Under the pieces are notes generated by a model. It was not told the DNA's origin, ran no database searches, and saw only the letters and a list, made by a program, of their open reading frames with translations. Positions 22,070 to 30,160 of a DNA stretch of 64,000 nucleotides are shown piece by piece; position 1 is the stretch's first letter, and each line of letters starts with the position of its first letter. Source of the DNA: UBA2334 sp964396895 (GTDB lineage: Bacteria > Pseudomonadota > Gammaproteobacteria > Burkholderiales > Burkholderiaceae_C); assembly GCA_964396895.1 (NCBI GenBank), contig CAYNGJ010000009.1, positions 79,269 to 143,268 on the forward strand, given 5' to 3'. The position numbers and the translations under genes are program-made.

Positions 22070-23260
22070 ATGGTGACCATGAACGTCGGGTTTGGTACGC
22101 CTTTCCAGGACCAAATTGACTACTTGCTGAACAAGTTGCGTTTGCCCACTGAGCGCTGGGATGACATTCAGCGCAGTGCGCATGACCGGGCATTCATGGT
22201 GGCAGGGGCAGTCAAGGCGGATTTGCTGAAGGATTTGCACGGCGCGGTGGTCCGCGCTGCGCAGGGAGGCGGATTGGATGCGTTTCGCAAGGATTTCAAG
22301 GCCACGGTGGCCAAGCATGGCTGGACCGGTTGGACAGGCGAGGGCACCAAGGATGGTGAGGCCTGGCGGACCAAGGTGATTTACCAGACCAACATGGCAC
22401 AGAGCTATTGGGCTGGCCGGTACCGGCAGATGTCTGACCCGGACGTGCTCAAGCTGCGCCCCTACTGGCGCTACATCCACTCTGATGGTGTGGCCAACCC
22501 CAGGCCACACCACTTGGCCTGGCATGGTCTGACGCTGAAGGCTGATCACCCGTTCTGGCAGACACACTTCGCCCCCAATGGCTGGGGGTGCAGGTGCCGC
22601 ATTGAGGCAGTCAGCAAGCGCGAGGGCGAGGCATCAGCTGCAGCCGGTTTGGATGACTTGCCCGCCGACTGGGATGCCATCAACCCCAGCACCGGCACAG
22701 TCGTGGGCATCGACAAGGGTTTTGACTACGCCCCGGGGGCGGGTGTGAATGTGCCGTTGCGGAAGATGGTGCAGGACAAGCTGATCACCTACCCACCGGC
22801 TATTTCAAGAGCACTGACGGTGGCATTGAACCGTGATGTGGCTGCGGCGCGCGCGCCAGCTGAATTCGTCAGCAAGGTGTTGGCGTCCACGCCGGGAAAA
22901 GACCCATTGTGGCTGGGTTTTGTGGAAGATCCAGGCAGGATCAATGCTGTGACCTCTGTAGACACCACGGGCTACATGATCACGCTTCCAGCGGACGTTC
23001 CTCGGCATGTCAAATCCAGCCATGAGCACGACGGCGATGGGCAACGCATGGCCACCCCCGAGGACTACAACCATTTGACTGATGTGTTGAATGCACCAGA
23101 TTCGTTGAGGACGGGGTCCATCAGTCGCCATAAGAACGAAACACTGGTTGCTACCAAGCAAATAGACGGCGAGACCTTCCGGGCGGTGTTCGAGGTTCTT
23201 CCAGGCAAAAAAAACAGGGCCTTGGCCCTGGTTTCACTGGTCATCAAGACCAAAAAATAA
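22070..23260 (+). CDS. MuF head morphogenesis protein with toxin-like C-terminus
   Basis: The 396-residue protein has a MuF/SPP1 gp7 minor head domain (about residues 80-200) with YQTNMAQSYWAGRYRQMSDP, RPHHLAWHGLTL and the CRCRIEAVS Cys pair. The C-terminal 120 residues (from about 265) look like a PBECR-type nuclease domain (phage Barnase-EndoU-ColicinE5/D-RelE-like): HVKSSHEHDGDG, LVATKQIDGETFRAVFEVLP and LALVSLVIKT. Such MuF fusions are candidate toxins packaged with the virion. An A8 tract near the 3' end and an antisense terminator-like hairpin lie within the coding region. The toxin assignment is inference from pattern. Confidence 0.8.
   Translation: MVTMNVGFGTPFQDQIDYLLNKLRLPTERWDDIQRSAHDRAFMVAGAVKADLLKDLHGAVVRAAQGGGLDAFRKDFKATVAKHGWTGWTGEGTKDGEAWRTKVIYQTNMAQSYWAGRYRQMSDPDVLKLRPYWRYIHSDGVANPRPHHLAWHGLTLKADHPFWQTHFAPNGWGCRCRIEAVSKREGEASAAAGLDDLPADWDAINPSTGTVVGIDKGFDYAPGAGVNVPLRKMVQDKLITYPPAISRALTVALNRDVAAARAPAEFVSKVLASTPGKDPLWLGFVEDPGRINAVTSVDTTGYMITLPADVPRHVKSSHEHDGDGQRMATPEDYNHLTDVLNAPDSLRTGSISRHKNETLVATKQIDGETFRAVFEVLPGKKNRALALVSLVIKTKK
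23207..23230 (-). terminator. Antisense intrinsic terminator-like hairpin in muF
   Basis: On the minus strand CAGGGC (complement of 23225-23230) pairs with GCCCTG (complement of 23215-23220) around a 4-base loop, followed by eight T residues (A-run 23207-23214). It would stop leftward transcription entering the phage. It is inside the coding region of the MuF gene. Confidence 0.6.
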
Positions 23261-23329
23261 CTGCACGCCCCCGACCAAAACGTCCGAAACGAACCGGTTT
23301 TCATAACCGGGAGCCGATACAGCGTGCAG
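23261..23329. other. Structured intergenic segment between muF and gpG
   Basis: The gap between the two head genes can fold: CTGCACGC at 23261-23268 pairs with GCGTGCAG at 23322-23329, and inside it CCGGTT at 23294-23299 pairs with AACCGG at 23305-23310. It could be an RNA element controlling the downstream gene or a protein-binding site. It is not a tRNA because no T arm is present. Confidence 0.4.
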
Positions 23330-23358
23330 CGCTGTGAATTTTAAGGAAAAATTCGCTC

Positions 23359-23892
23359 ATGTCCACCTTCACCATTGAAGTCAAAGACGAAGGCGTCCAG
23401 TCGCTGCTGCAAGCCCTTCAAAAACGACTTGGGAACCTGCGACCTGCATTGGCCGCGTTGGGTGAGGACTTGACCGCCAGGGTTCATCGGCGTTTTGACA
23501 GCAGCACTGGGCCGGACGGCGTGCCCTGGGCACCCAATGCGCAGTCCACACTGGACACCTTCGCTGGCGGACTGAGCAAATCTCACTTCAAAAAGTCTGG
23601 AGATCTCAACAAAAAAGGGAGTGCTGCTGTCGCGAGCAAGAAGCCACTGATCGGTCCGACCAAGGACTTGAGCCGCCAGATTGGCTACACCGCGTCAACT
23701 GGATCGCTGACACTGTTCAGTTCGCCGGTCTATGCTGGCATCCAGCAGTTCGGCGGCCAAGCTGGCCGCGGTCACAAGGTGACAATTCCAGCTCGCCCAT
23801 TCATGCCCATCAAAGCAGACGGCACGCTGTACCCTGATGACCAGCAACTGCTCATCACCGCACTGGAAACGTTTCTGATGGGCGACGCGTAA
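23359..23892 (+). CDS. Phage virion morphogenesis protein (Mu gpG-like)
   Basis: The 177-residue protein matches the phage virion morphogenesis family (Mu G, phage tail completion S type). Typical parts are LGEDLTARVHRRFDSSTGPD, GVPWAPNAQSTLD, LFSSPVYAGIQQFGGQAGRG and IPARPFMPI. It is preceded by AAGGAAAAA about 10 bases before ATG 23359. In Mu the next gene would be the protease I, but here the phage ends and host queG follows, showing the altered order of this prophage. Confidence 0.9.
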   Translation: MSTFTIEVKDEGVQSLLQALQKRLGNLRPALAALGEDLTARVHRRFDSSTGPDGVPWAPNAQSTLDTFAGGLSKSHFKKSGDLNKKGSAAVASKKPLIGPTKDLSRQIGYTASTGSLTLFSSPVYAGIQQFGGQAGRGHKVTIPARPFMPIKADGTLYPDDQQLLITALETFLMGDA

Positions 23893-24085
23893 CTCTCGGA
23901 TAAGTGGGCAAAATCCCAAGAATCAGGCCGATGTCTGTTGTTTCCAATAGTGCAACTGATTTACAAACTGTCGGCCCAATATTTCCCAGCCTCTCCCAAA
24001 ATATCCCGATTTATCGCACCGTTTGCCCATTGAATATCTCAACTCCCTTCAGGCTGGGCGGCGGACTTTCTACAATGGGTTGGCC
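23893..24085. other. Prophage right end and queG promoter region
   Basis: This 193-base gap is AT-rich compared with its neighbours. Two 13-bp related direct repeats (CCCAATATTTCCC and CCCAAAATATCCC, about 23976-24009) may be transposase binding sites of the phage end. TACAAT at 24071-24076 resembles a -10 box with a weak -35 (TTCAGG at 24048-24053), placing a transcription start very close to the queG ATG. The exact phage/host junction and 5-bp target duplication cannot be fixed without the left end. Confidence 0.45.
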
Positions 24086-25228
24086 ATGAACCAACCCTGT
24101 GACGAAATTTTGCCGCTGTGCCAAGTGTGGGGCCAGGCGCTGGGATTTTCCCAAATCGGCGTGACCGGCATTGACCTGGCCAACGCCGAGCCCGGTTTGA
24201 TGGCTTGGCTGGCCGCTGGGTTCCATGGCAGCATGGGCTACATGGCGGCGCATGGCCTCAAACGCGCCCGGCCCGCTGACTTGGTGCCCGGCACGGTCAG
24301 CGTCATCACAGCCCGCATGGACTACCTGCCGCGTGCCTTGGGTGCCGACACCGACTGGCGCAGCCTGGAGTTGGCCCGACCGCAGCAGGCTGTGCAGGGC
24401 ACGGTTTCCCTCTATGCCCGTGGGCGGGACTACCACAAGGTGTTGCGCAGCCGTTTGCAAAAACTGGCAGACCGCCTCGCCGCCCACGTTGGCCCGCTGG
24501 GCCACCGCGTGTTCACCGACTCCGCTCCCGTGCTGGAGGCCGAGCTGGCCACCCGCAGTGGTCAGGGCTGGCGGGGCAAACACACCCTGGTGCTCAACCG
24601 GGAGGGTGGCTCACTGTTTTTTCTGGGTGAAATTTACGTGGACCTGGCCTTGCCGGCCACCGCTGCGGTCACAGACCACTGCGGCGAGTGCCAGGCTTGC
24701 TTGCAGGCCTGCCCCACGCAGGCCATCGTGGCGCCCTACCGGCTGGATGCGCGGCGCTGCATTTCCTACCTCACCATCGAGCACGACGGTCCCATTGACC
24801 CGGCGTTGCGCGTGGCCATTGGCAACCGCATTTACGGGTGTGACGACTGCCAACTGGTGTGCCCGTGGAACAAGTTTGCCCGCCGCAGCCCCTTGCCCGA
24901 CTTTGACGAGCGCGCGGGCCTGAACGCGCAGCCACTGGCCCGGTTGTTGGCCTGGACTGAGTCCGAGTTTTTGCACCGCACCGAAGGCGGCCCAATCCGC
25001 CGCATTGGCCACCAACGCTGGTTGCGCAACTGCGCCCTGGCGGCGGGCAATGCCTTGCACGCGGGTGTGCCCGCGGCCGACGCGCTGGCGCTGCGCCAAG
25101 CCTTGCAGCCCTTGCTGGCGCACCCGTCGGCCACGGTGCAGGAGCAGGCGGCCTGGTCATTGGCCGACGCTGACCCCGGGTTGGGCGCTGCCGCCCCGCA
25201 CCACGCGCTGACGGGTTTGGGTGGATGA
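24086..25228 (+). CDS. queG: Epoxyqueuosine reductase QueG
   Basis: QueG is the cobalamin- and iron-sulfur-dependent enzyme that reduces epoxyqueuosine to queuosine in tRNA. The 380-residue protein has the two ferredoxin-like cluster motifs, CGECQACLQACPTQAI and CDDCQLVCPWNKFA, plus the C-terminal HEAT-like repeat segment. The N-terminal GVTGIDLANAEPGLMAWLAA block is typical. ATG 24086 gives the family's usual length. The nearby -10-like box would make the mRNA almost leaderless. The prophage ends just upstream. Confidence 0.95.
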   Translation: MNQPCDEILPLCQVWGQALGFSQIGVTGIDLANAEPGLMAWLAAGFHGSMGYMAAHGLKRARPADLVPGTVSVITARMDYLPRALGADTDWRSLELARPQQAVQGTVSLYARGRDYHKVLRSRLQKLADRLAAHVGPLGHRVFTDSAPVLEAELATRSGQGWRGKHTLVLNREGGSLFFLGEIYVDLALPATAAVTDHCGECQACLQACPTQAIVAPYRLDARRCISYLTIEHDGPIDPALRVAIGNRIYGCDDCQLVCPWNKFARRSPLPDFDERAGLNAQPLARLLAWTESEFLHRTEGGPIRRIGHQRWLRNCALAAGNALHAGVPAADALALRQALQPLLAHPSATVQEQAAWSLADADPGLGAAAPHHALTGLGG

Positions 25229-25235
25229 TGTGGCC

Positions 25236-26012
25236 ATGAACGGGGTGTCTCCATTTGTTTCTGCCGTGCGCGCCCAGTGCGCCCGGGGCTGGCAGGTGCT
25301 GCAAGCCCTGCTGGTGTTGCTGGTGCTGGCCGTCACGCCCGCCAGCCATGCACCGGCCCGGCGCGAGGTCATGGCCCAGCAGCTGATGCGGGCCACCTGG
25401 CCACACTGCCTGTGGTTCACGCTGCTGGCCACTTTGCTGGGCGTGGTGCTCATCCGCATCGTGGTGGTCACCGCGCAAAGCTACGGCCTGTCGCAGTACG
25501 CGCTGGAAATGGTGGTGCGTGTGCTGGTGCTGGAGCTGCTGCCCCTGCTGGCCGCGCTGTTCGTGGCCTTGCGCTGGAGCTTGCCCACCGCCGCCGAGCT
25601 GGCCCGCCAATCGGTGCCCAGGGCGGACGATGGCGGGGCCGACTGGCTGGCCAACGTGGCGCTGCCCCGCGCGCTGGCGGGTGTGTTCGCGGTGTGGTTG
25701 CTGGTGGCCATCAGCTGCGTGCTGGGGCTGGTGCTGGCCTACGTGCTGGTGTATGGCCTCACCCCGTGGGGGCTGGACGCCTACACCCACATGGTGGGGC
25801 GGGTGTTCAGCCCGGTGGTGACGCTGATCTTCACGCTCAAAACCCTGGCCTTCAGCGTGGCGGTGGGCGTGGTGCCGCTGGCCAGCCTGGTGCCGCAGGT
25901 GGGCCTGTCCAGCGCCACTGACCGCCGTGGCATGGAGGTGCAAGGCCTGGTGCGCATGACCGGGGTGCTGCTGGCGGTGGAACTGATTTCGCTGGTGGGC
26001 AACTATTATTGA
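25236..26012 (+). CDS. MlaE/YrbE-type ABC transporter permease
   Basis: A 258-residue integral membrane protein of the MlaE family has five to six hydrophobic segments and the diagnostic EMVVRVLVLELLPLLAALFV and LKTLAFSVAVGVVPLASLVP stretches. MlaE permeases move phospholipids or other hydrophobic substrates between membranes with an ATPase and an MCE protein. GTG 25221 inside queG is an alternative start. The next gene is an MCE protein, so the two form a transport module. No ATPase gene is adjacent. Confidence 0.85.
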   Translation: MNGVSPFVSAVRAQCARGWQVLQALLVLLVLAVTPASHAPARREVMAQQLMRATWPHCLWFTLLATLLGVVLIRIVVVTAQSYGLSQYALEMVVRVLVLELLPLLAALFVALRWSLPTAAELARQSVPRADDGGADWLANVALPRALAGVFAVWLLVAISCVLGLVLAYVLVYGLTPWGLDAYTHMVGRVFSPVVTLIFTLKTLAFSVAVGVVPLASLVPQVGLSSATDRRGMEVQGLVRMTGVLLAVELISLVGNYY

Positions 26013-26031
26013 ACGCTGCCCGAACCTGCCC

Positions 26032-27048
26032 ATGAACCCCTCAGACCCCACCGCCGTTTCCCTGCCCACCCCGGCCAGCTTGCAGCGGCGCGCCCGCGCC
26101 ATGCTGTGGCTGTTGGTGGCCTTGCTGCTGACCTCGGCGCTGTATGTGCTGTACGCGCGTGGTGTGTTCGAGCCCAAACAGCGCCTGGTGCTGCTGGCCG
26201 ACGATGCCGAGGGCGCCAGCGTGGGCATGGACCTGACTTTTGCGGGTTTTCCCATTGGGCGGGTGGAGCGCATTGACCTGGGGGACGACGGCGTGGCCCG
26301 GATGCTGGTGGCCGTGCCCAAAAAAAATGCCCGCTGGCTGCGCACCAGCAGCGTGGTGACCATGGAGCGCAGCCTGGTGGGCAGCACCCGTTTGCGGGCC
26401 TACAGCGGCATTTTGAGCGACCCGCCGCTGCCCGACGGTGCCCAGGTGACGGTGCTCAAGGGTGACGCCATGGCCGACATCCCCCGGTTGGTGACCTCGG
26501 TGCGCGACCTGTTGGACAACCTCAATGGCCTCACCGCCCCGCAGTCGGCGCTGGCCCAGAGCCTGGGCCACGTGGCGGCCACCACCGACAAACTGCGCGG
26601 CCCGCAAGGGGCGCTGGGCGTGCTCATGGGCAACGAGGCCGATGCCCGGCGTGTGCTGACCACGCTGGAGCGCACCCAGACGCTGCTGGCGCGTTTGGAC
26701 GGCGTCGCCCTGCGCACCGACGGCCTGCTGGCCCGTGCCGACGAGCGGGTGTTCGGCGAGCAGGGCTTGGGCCGCGACGCCCAGCAGCTGGCCCGCCAGG
26801 CGCAGGCGCTTTTGGCCGATCTACAGTCCACGGTGCACAGCGTGCAGACCAGCCTGAAAAAAGTGGATGCGGTGCTGGCAGACGGCCAGGTGATCGCTGC
26901 CAACACCAAGGCCGCCAGCGTGGACCTGGTGGCCCTGCGTGCCGAGGTGGAGGCCAGCTTGCGCCAATTGCAGTCCATGGTGAGCGACATCCAGCGCAAA
27001 TGGCCGTTTGGACCGTCCGGTGCCGACACCGAGGTGAAACTGCCATGA
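26032..27048 (+). CDS. MlaD-family (MCE domain) substrate-binding protein
   Basis: The 338-residue protein has one N-terminal membrane anchor (AMLWLLVALLLTSALYVLYA) and an MCE domain at about residues 55-130 (GASVGMDLTFAGFPIGRVER). A long helical periplasmic region follows with many Leu/Ala/Gln heptads (about residues 150-325). It is expected to form a ring or tube that carries lipid through the periplasm. It lies 19 bases after the MlaE-like permease and overlaps the lipoprotein gene start (ATGA). Confidence 0.88.
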   Translation: MNPSDPTAVSLPTPASLQRRARAMLWLLVALLLTSALYVLYARGVFEPKQRLVLLADDAEGASVGMDLTFAGFPIGRVERIDLGDDGVARMLVAVPKKNARWLRTSSVVTMERSLVGSTRLRAYSGILSDPPLPDGAQVTVLKGDAMADIPRLVTSVRDLLDNLNGLTAPQSALAQSLGHVAATTDKLRGPQGALGVLMGNEADARRVLTTLERTQTLLARLDGVALRTDGLLARADERVFGEQGLGRDAQQLARQAQALLADLQSTVHSVQTSLKKVDAVLADGQVIAANTKAASVDLVALRAEVEASLRQLQSMVSDIQRKWPFGPSGADTEVKLP

Positions 27049-27776
27049 AACACCGTTGGACCACCTTGTGGGCCTTGGCCCTGCCCCTGTGGTTGGTGGG
27101 GTGCAGCAGTGCCCCTCCCGTGGCCGAGTGGCGGGTGCACACCCACAGCGCCAGCGAGCGCGCCACCGAGGCCTACCTGAGCGGCCACACCCGCGTGGCC
27201 GACAGCGACTGGGCGCGGGCGGTGCACCAGGCCGCCCGCTCTGCGCTGCCCGAGCAGGTGGCCAGGGTGCGTTTGCGCCAATGCGCGGCCCAGGTGGCCA
27301 GCCTGGTGTTCACCCCCTGCCCAGGTTTGGGTCTTTTGCAGTCCGACATGGGGCCTGAGCTGCAGGCCTACCAGCACTACCTGAGCACCCCCTGGCAGCC
27401 GGGTGATGTGGCGCTGCAGCCGCTGCTGCCACCCAGCCAGTTGCCTGCGGTGCGGCTGCTGGGCGCAGGGGCCGCTGGCACACCCGAGGCACAGGCGGCG
27501 GCCGCAGCGGCACAGCTCAGCGCCTTGCAGGGTATGGCTGACCCGTTGTCGCGCTTGGTGGGGGCGGCGGTGCTGCTGCGTGCCGGTCAGCTCAGCCCGC
27601 CGACGGCGGCCCTGGCGGTGGAAACGGCCTCGGCCCAGGGCTGGGTGCGCCCGCTGCTGGCCTGGTTGGGCGTGCAGGCCCAGTGGGCAGAGCTGGCGGG
27701 TGACCTTGACACGGCCCGGCGTGCCCGCCGCCGCATGGACCTGTTGGCGCCCGCACCGTCTGACGCCCCCCGTTGA
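27045..27776 (+). CDS. Lipoprotein associated with Mla-type transporter
   Basis: The 243-residue protein carries a signal peptide with lipobox LVGC (Cys about residue 20). The mature part is Ala/Leu-rich and helical with few charged surface motifs; I do not recognise a family. Its start overlaps the MCE gene stop and it ends the operon. ABC-type MCE operons often include an auxiliary lipoprotein, which is the probable role. Confidence 0.7.
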   Translation: MKHRWTTLWALALPLWLVGCSSAPPVAEWRVHTHSASERATEAYLSGHTRVADSDWARAVHQAARSALPEQVARVRLRQCAAQVASLVFTPCPGLGLLQSDMGPELQAYQHYLSTPWQPGDVALQPLLPPSQLPAVRLLGAGAAGTPEAQAAAAAAQLSALQGMADPLSRLVGAAVLLRAGQLSPPTAALAVETASAQGWVRPLLAWLGVQAQWAELAGDLDTARRARRRMDLLAPAPSDAPR

Positions 27777-27783
27777 GCGCCAC

Positions 27784-28707
27784 TCAAAGCCCGCGCAACA
27801 CCCCCAGCGCAAACGGCAGGCTCACCATGCCCAGCAGGGTGGACAGCGTGACCAGACCCGCCACATAGGCACCGTTGTAGCCCATGCGTGCGGCCAGCAC
27901 GTAGCAACTGGAGGCGGTGGGCAGGGCAGAGAACATCAGCAGCACACCGGTTTGCTCCGCATTCAGCCCAAAGGCCTTGGCCAAGCCCCAGGCCACCAGG
28001 GGCATGAGCAGGTGCTTGATGCCCAGCACCGCCACCCCCAGCCCTTTGGCCGCCCGCAATGACCCCAGCTGCATGCCCGCGCCAGCGGCCATCAGCCCCA
28101 ACGCCAATGACGCGCCGCCGATGCGGGACACCGTGGGCGACAGCCAGGGGGGAATCTGGAAGCCCGCCAAGTTGGCCACCAAGCCACTGAGCGTGGCCAG
28201 GATGAGCGGGTTGCGCACCAACTCCCGCCACAGGCTGGCGTTGCCTTGCCCTCGGTTGTGCCGAAACATGGGCCAGACCGCCCCAATGTTGAACACCGGC
28301 ACACACAGGCCAATCAGCACGGCCACCAGCAGCAAGCCCTGGGGGCCGGCCACCTTGTCGGCCAGCGCCAGCGCAATGAAGGAGTTGAAGCGAAAGCCCA
28401 CCTGTGCCGTGGCCGCGTGCAGGCGCAGGTCAATGCGGCCCCGCAGGCCCGGCCACCACGGCAGCGAATAACTCAGGCCAATGCCCAGCGCCGCCAGCGA
28501 CAGCCCTGCACCCACCAGCGACGATGCCAACCCCAGGTCCAGCGGGTTGCGCACGATGGACTGGAACAGCAGTACCGGAAACAGGAAGTAGTACACCAGG
28601 CTCTCCAGCGGCTCCCACACCTTGCGGTTGAGGGCCGTGTAGCGGCACAGCAGGTAGCCGCACAGGATGAGCGAAAAGTCGGGGAAAAGGAGTTGGGCGA
28701 AGTTCAC
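27784..28707 (-). CDS. AEC (auxin efflux carrier) family transporter
   Basis: A 307-residue protein from GTG 28707 has about ten transmembrane helices, with the family's WEPLESLVYYFLFPVLLFQS near the N-terminus, VGFRFNSFIALALADKVAGP in the middle and LLMFSALPTASSCYVLAARM near the C-terminus. AEC proteins export or exchange organic acids or other small metabolites; the substrate is unknown. It is convergent with the lipoprotein gene and divergent from the diguanylate cyclase. Confidence 0.85.
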   Translation of the reverse strand: MNFAQLLFPDFSLILCGYLLCRYTALNRKVWEPLESLVYYFLFPVLLFQSIVRNPLDLGLASSLVGAGLSLAALGIGLSYSLPWWPGLRGRIDLRLHAATAQVGFRFNSFIALALADKVAGPQGLLLVAVLIGLCVPVFNIGAVWPMFRHNRGQGNASLWRELVRNPLILATLSGLVANLAGFQIPPWLSPTVSRIGGASLALGLMAAGAGMQLGSLRAAKGLGVAVLGIKHLLMPLVAWGLAKAFGLNAEQTGVLLMFSALPTASSCYVLAARMGYNGAYVAGLVTLSTLLGMVSLPFALGVLRGL

Positions 28708-28859
28708 AGGACGGGAGCATAAAGCGGCCCCTCGGTCAAGCCGACATTCATGGCCCAATGACCTGGGTGTGCAGAAGACAGAGGCCGCGCCAACAAGGCT
28801 GCCTGGGGTCAGGTTTGGCGCTTAAGATCAAAACGTCATACCCTTCCAGCACCTGAGTT

Positions 28860-30005
28860 GTGTCCCACCTCGTCGATTCCCGTACCGTGATTTTCATGGC
28901 CTCACTGTTGGGTGGCCTGATGGCCTTGGTGCTGACCCTGCTGGCCCGCAACGCCCATGACGTCGTGCCCGGGTTGCCGCAATGGGCACGGGCCACTTGG
29001 CTGGTCTTTGTGTCGTCCATCCTGTTTGCGCTGCGCGACTTTTTGCCGGTGGCGGTGAGCGTCACGCTGGCCAACGCCCTGTTGATGGGTGCCTTGTTGC
29101 TGTACCTGCAAGGCTCCAGCCTTCATTTTTTTGTGCCCATGCGTTGGACGGGGTGGCTGGTGTGGTGTGGTCTGTGCATGGTGGGCTTGAGCTGGTTCGC
29201 GCATGTGGAGCCCAGTTTTCGCTGGCGCATGGCATTTGCCTTGCCCGCCATGGGCGCTGTCATGGGAGCCCACGCCTGGCTGCTGTTCCGTCAGCCGGGC
29301 CGCAGCCTGGGGCGGCGTTTCACGGTGCTGGCACTCAGTGCCATGACCCTGGTGTTTGCGCTGAGGTGGGTGCACGCCATCGTGTGGGCGCAGGACAACG
29401 GTCACCTGTTTGCAGTGGAATACGTGCAGTCGGCCTACATGTCGTCGTACACCATCTTGCTGTTGCTCATCACGGTTGGGTTGGTGCTGTTGGCGTCTGA
29501 GCGCATGCGCGAGGCCTTCGAGTTCCAGGCCACCCACGACACCCTGACCGGCGCATTCAACCGACGTGCGGTGCTGGACCAACTGACGCAAGAGCTGGCC
29601 CGCAGCCAACGTTACCATGGGGTTTTTTCGGTGCTGATGCTGGACTTGGACCACTTCAAACACGTGAACGACCGCTACGGTCACCAGGTGGGTGACGAGG
29701 TGTTGAAGCTGTTTGTCCAGCGCATTGGCAAAATTCTGCGCCCCAACGACACCCTGGGGCGTCTGGGGGGTGAAGAGTTCCTGGTGCTGTTGCCCGAGAC
29801 CAGTCCCGCCGCTGCGCAGGCCACGGCCGAGCGCATTCTGCTGGCCGTGGCCCAGGAGAGCGAGACCTTGCCCGCCTGCACCGCCAGCATTGGCGTCGCG
29901 TCCTGGTTGCCGCAAGACCGCACGGTGGATGACATCGTGGCCCGCGCCGACCGTGCCATGTACACCGCCAAAGGCAATGGCCGAAACCGGGTGGAGGTTG
30001 CCTGA
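28860..30005 (+). CDS. Membrane diguanylate cyclase (GGDEF protein)
   Basis: The 381-residue protein has six to seven N-terminal membrane helices (about residues 8-210) and a C-terminal GGDEF domain. The signature GGEEF lies at residues 303-307 and the inhibitory RxxD I-site (RPND, 294-297) is present, so product inhibition is expected. DLDHFKHVNDRYGHQVGDEV supplies the metal and substrate residues. It makes cyclic di-GMP from GTP. The start is GTG 28860. Confidence 0.92.
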   Translation: MSHLVDSRTVIFMASLLGGLMALVLTLLARNAHDVVPGLPQWARATWLVFVSSILFALRDFLPVAVSVTLANALLMGALLLYLQGSSLHFFVPMRWTGWLVWCGLCMVGLSWFAHVEPSFRWRMAFALPAMGAVMGAHAWLLFRQPGRSLGRRFTVLALSAMTLVFALRWVHAIVWAQDNGHLFAVEYVQSAYMSSYTILLLLITVGLVLLASERMREAFEFQATHDTLTGAFNRRAVLDQLTQELARSQRYHGVFSVLMLDLDHFKHVNDRYGHQVGDEVLKLFVQRIGKILRPNDTLGRLGGEEFLVLLPETSPAAAQATAERILLAVAQESETLPACTASIGVASWLPQDRTVDDIVARADRAMYTAKGNGRNRVEVA

Positions 30006-30160
30006 TGGGACGGGCACGGCTCGGTTGACAACGCCTCTGCCCTTGAGGACGTACGGGTATCTGACTATGTCGGGCAGGCCCATGGGTCGTTAACATGACC
30101 GCACGTTGGCCTGGCATGACACGTGTCATGGTCCTGTTCACCCCTACAAGGAGTTTGCTC

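Larger units (their letters stand above)
1..24000. mobile_element. Mu-like (BcepMu-type) transposable prophage, right part
   Basis: The segment holds a DDE transposase, an AAA+ target-selection ATPase, GemA, Mor and Mu-type head and lysis proteins, the hallmark set of transposable phages. The early operon runs leftward and the lysis/terminase/portal operon rightward from an immunity region near 11.8-12.3 kb. The left end lies outside the window. The right end is inferred between the last phage gene (stop at 23892) and queG (start 24086), and its exact base is not determined. Protease and capsid genes lie downstream of mor on the minus strand instead of after the virion morphogenesis gene. All recognised structural genes have intact frames, so the phage may be functional, but tail genes cannot be seen. 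Confidence 0.9.

Noticed and set aside
23261..23329. Possible tRNA with an anticodon-like loop
   Set aside because: Although the inner hairpin has a 7-base loop, there is no T arm or CCA end and the outer stem does not place a D arm.
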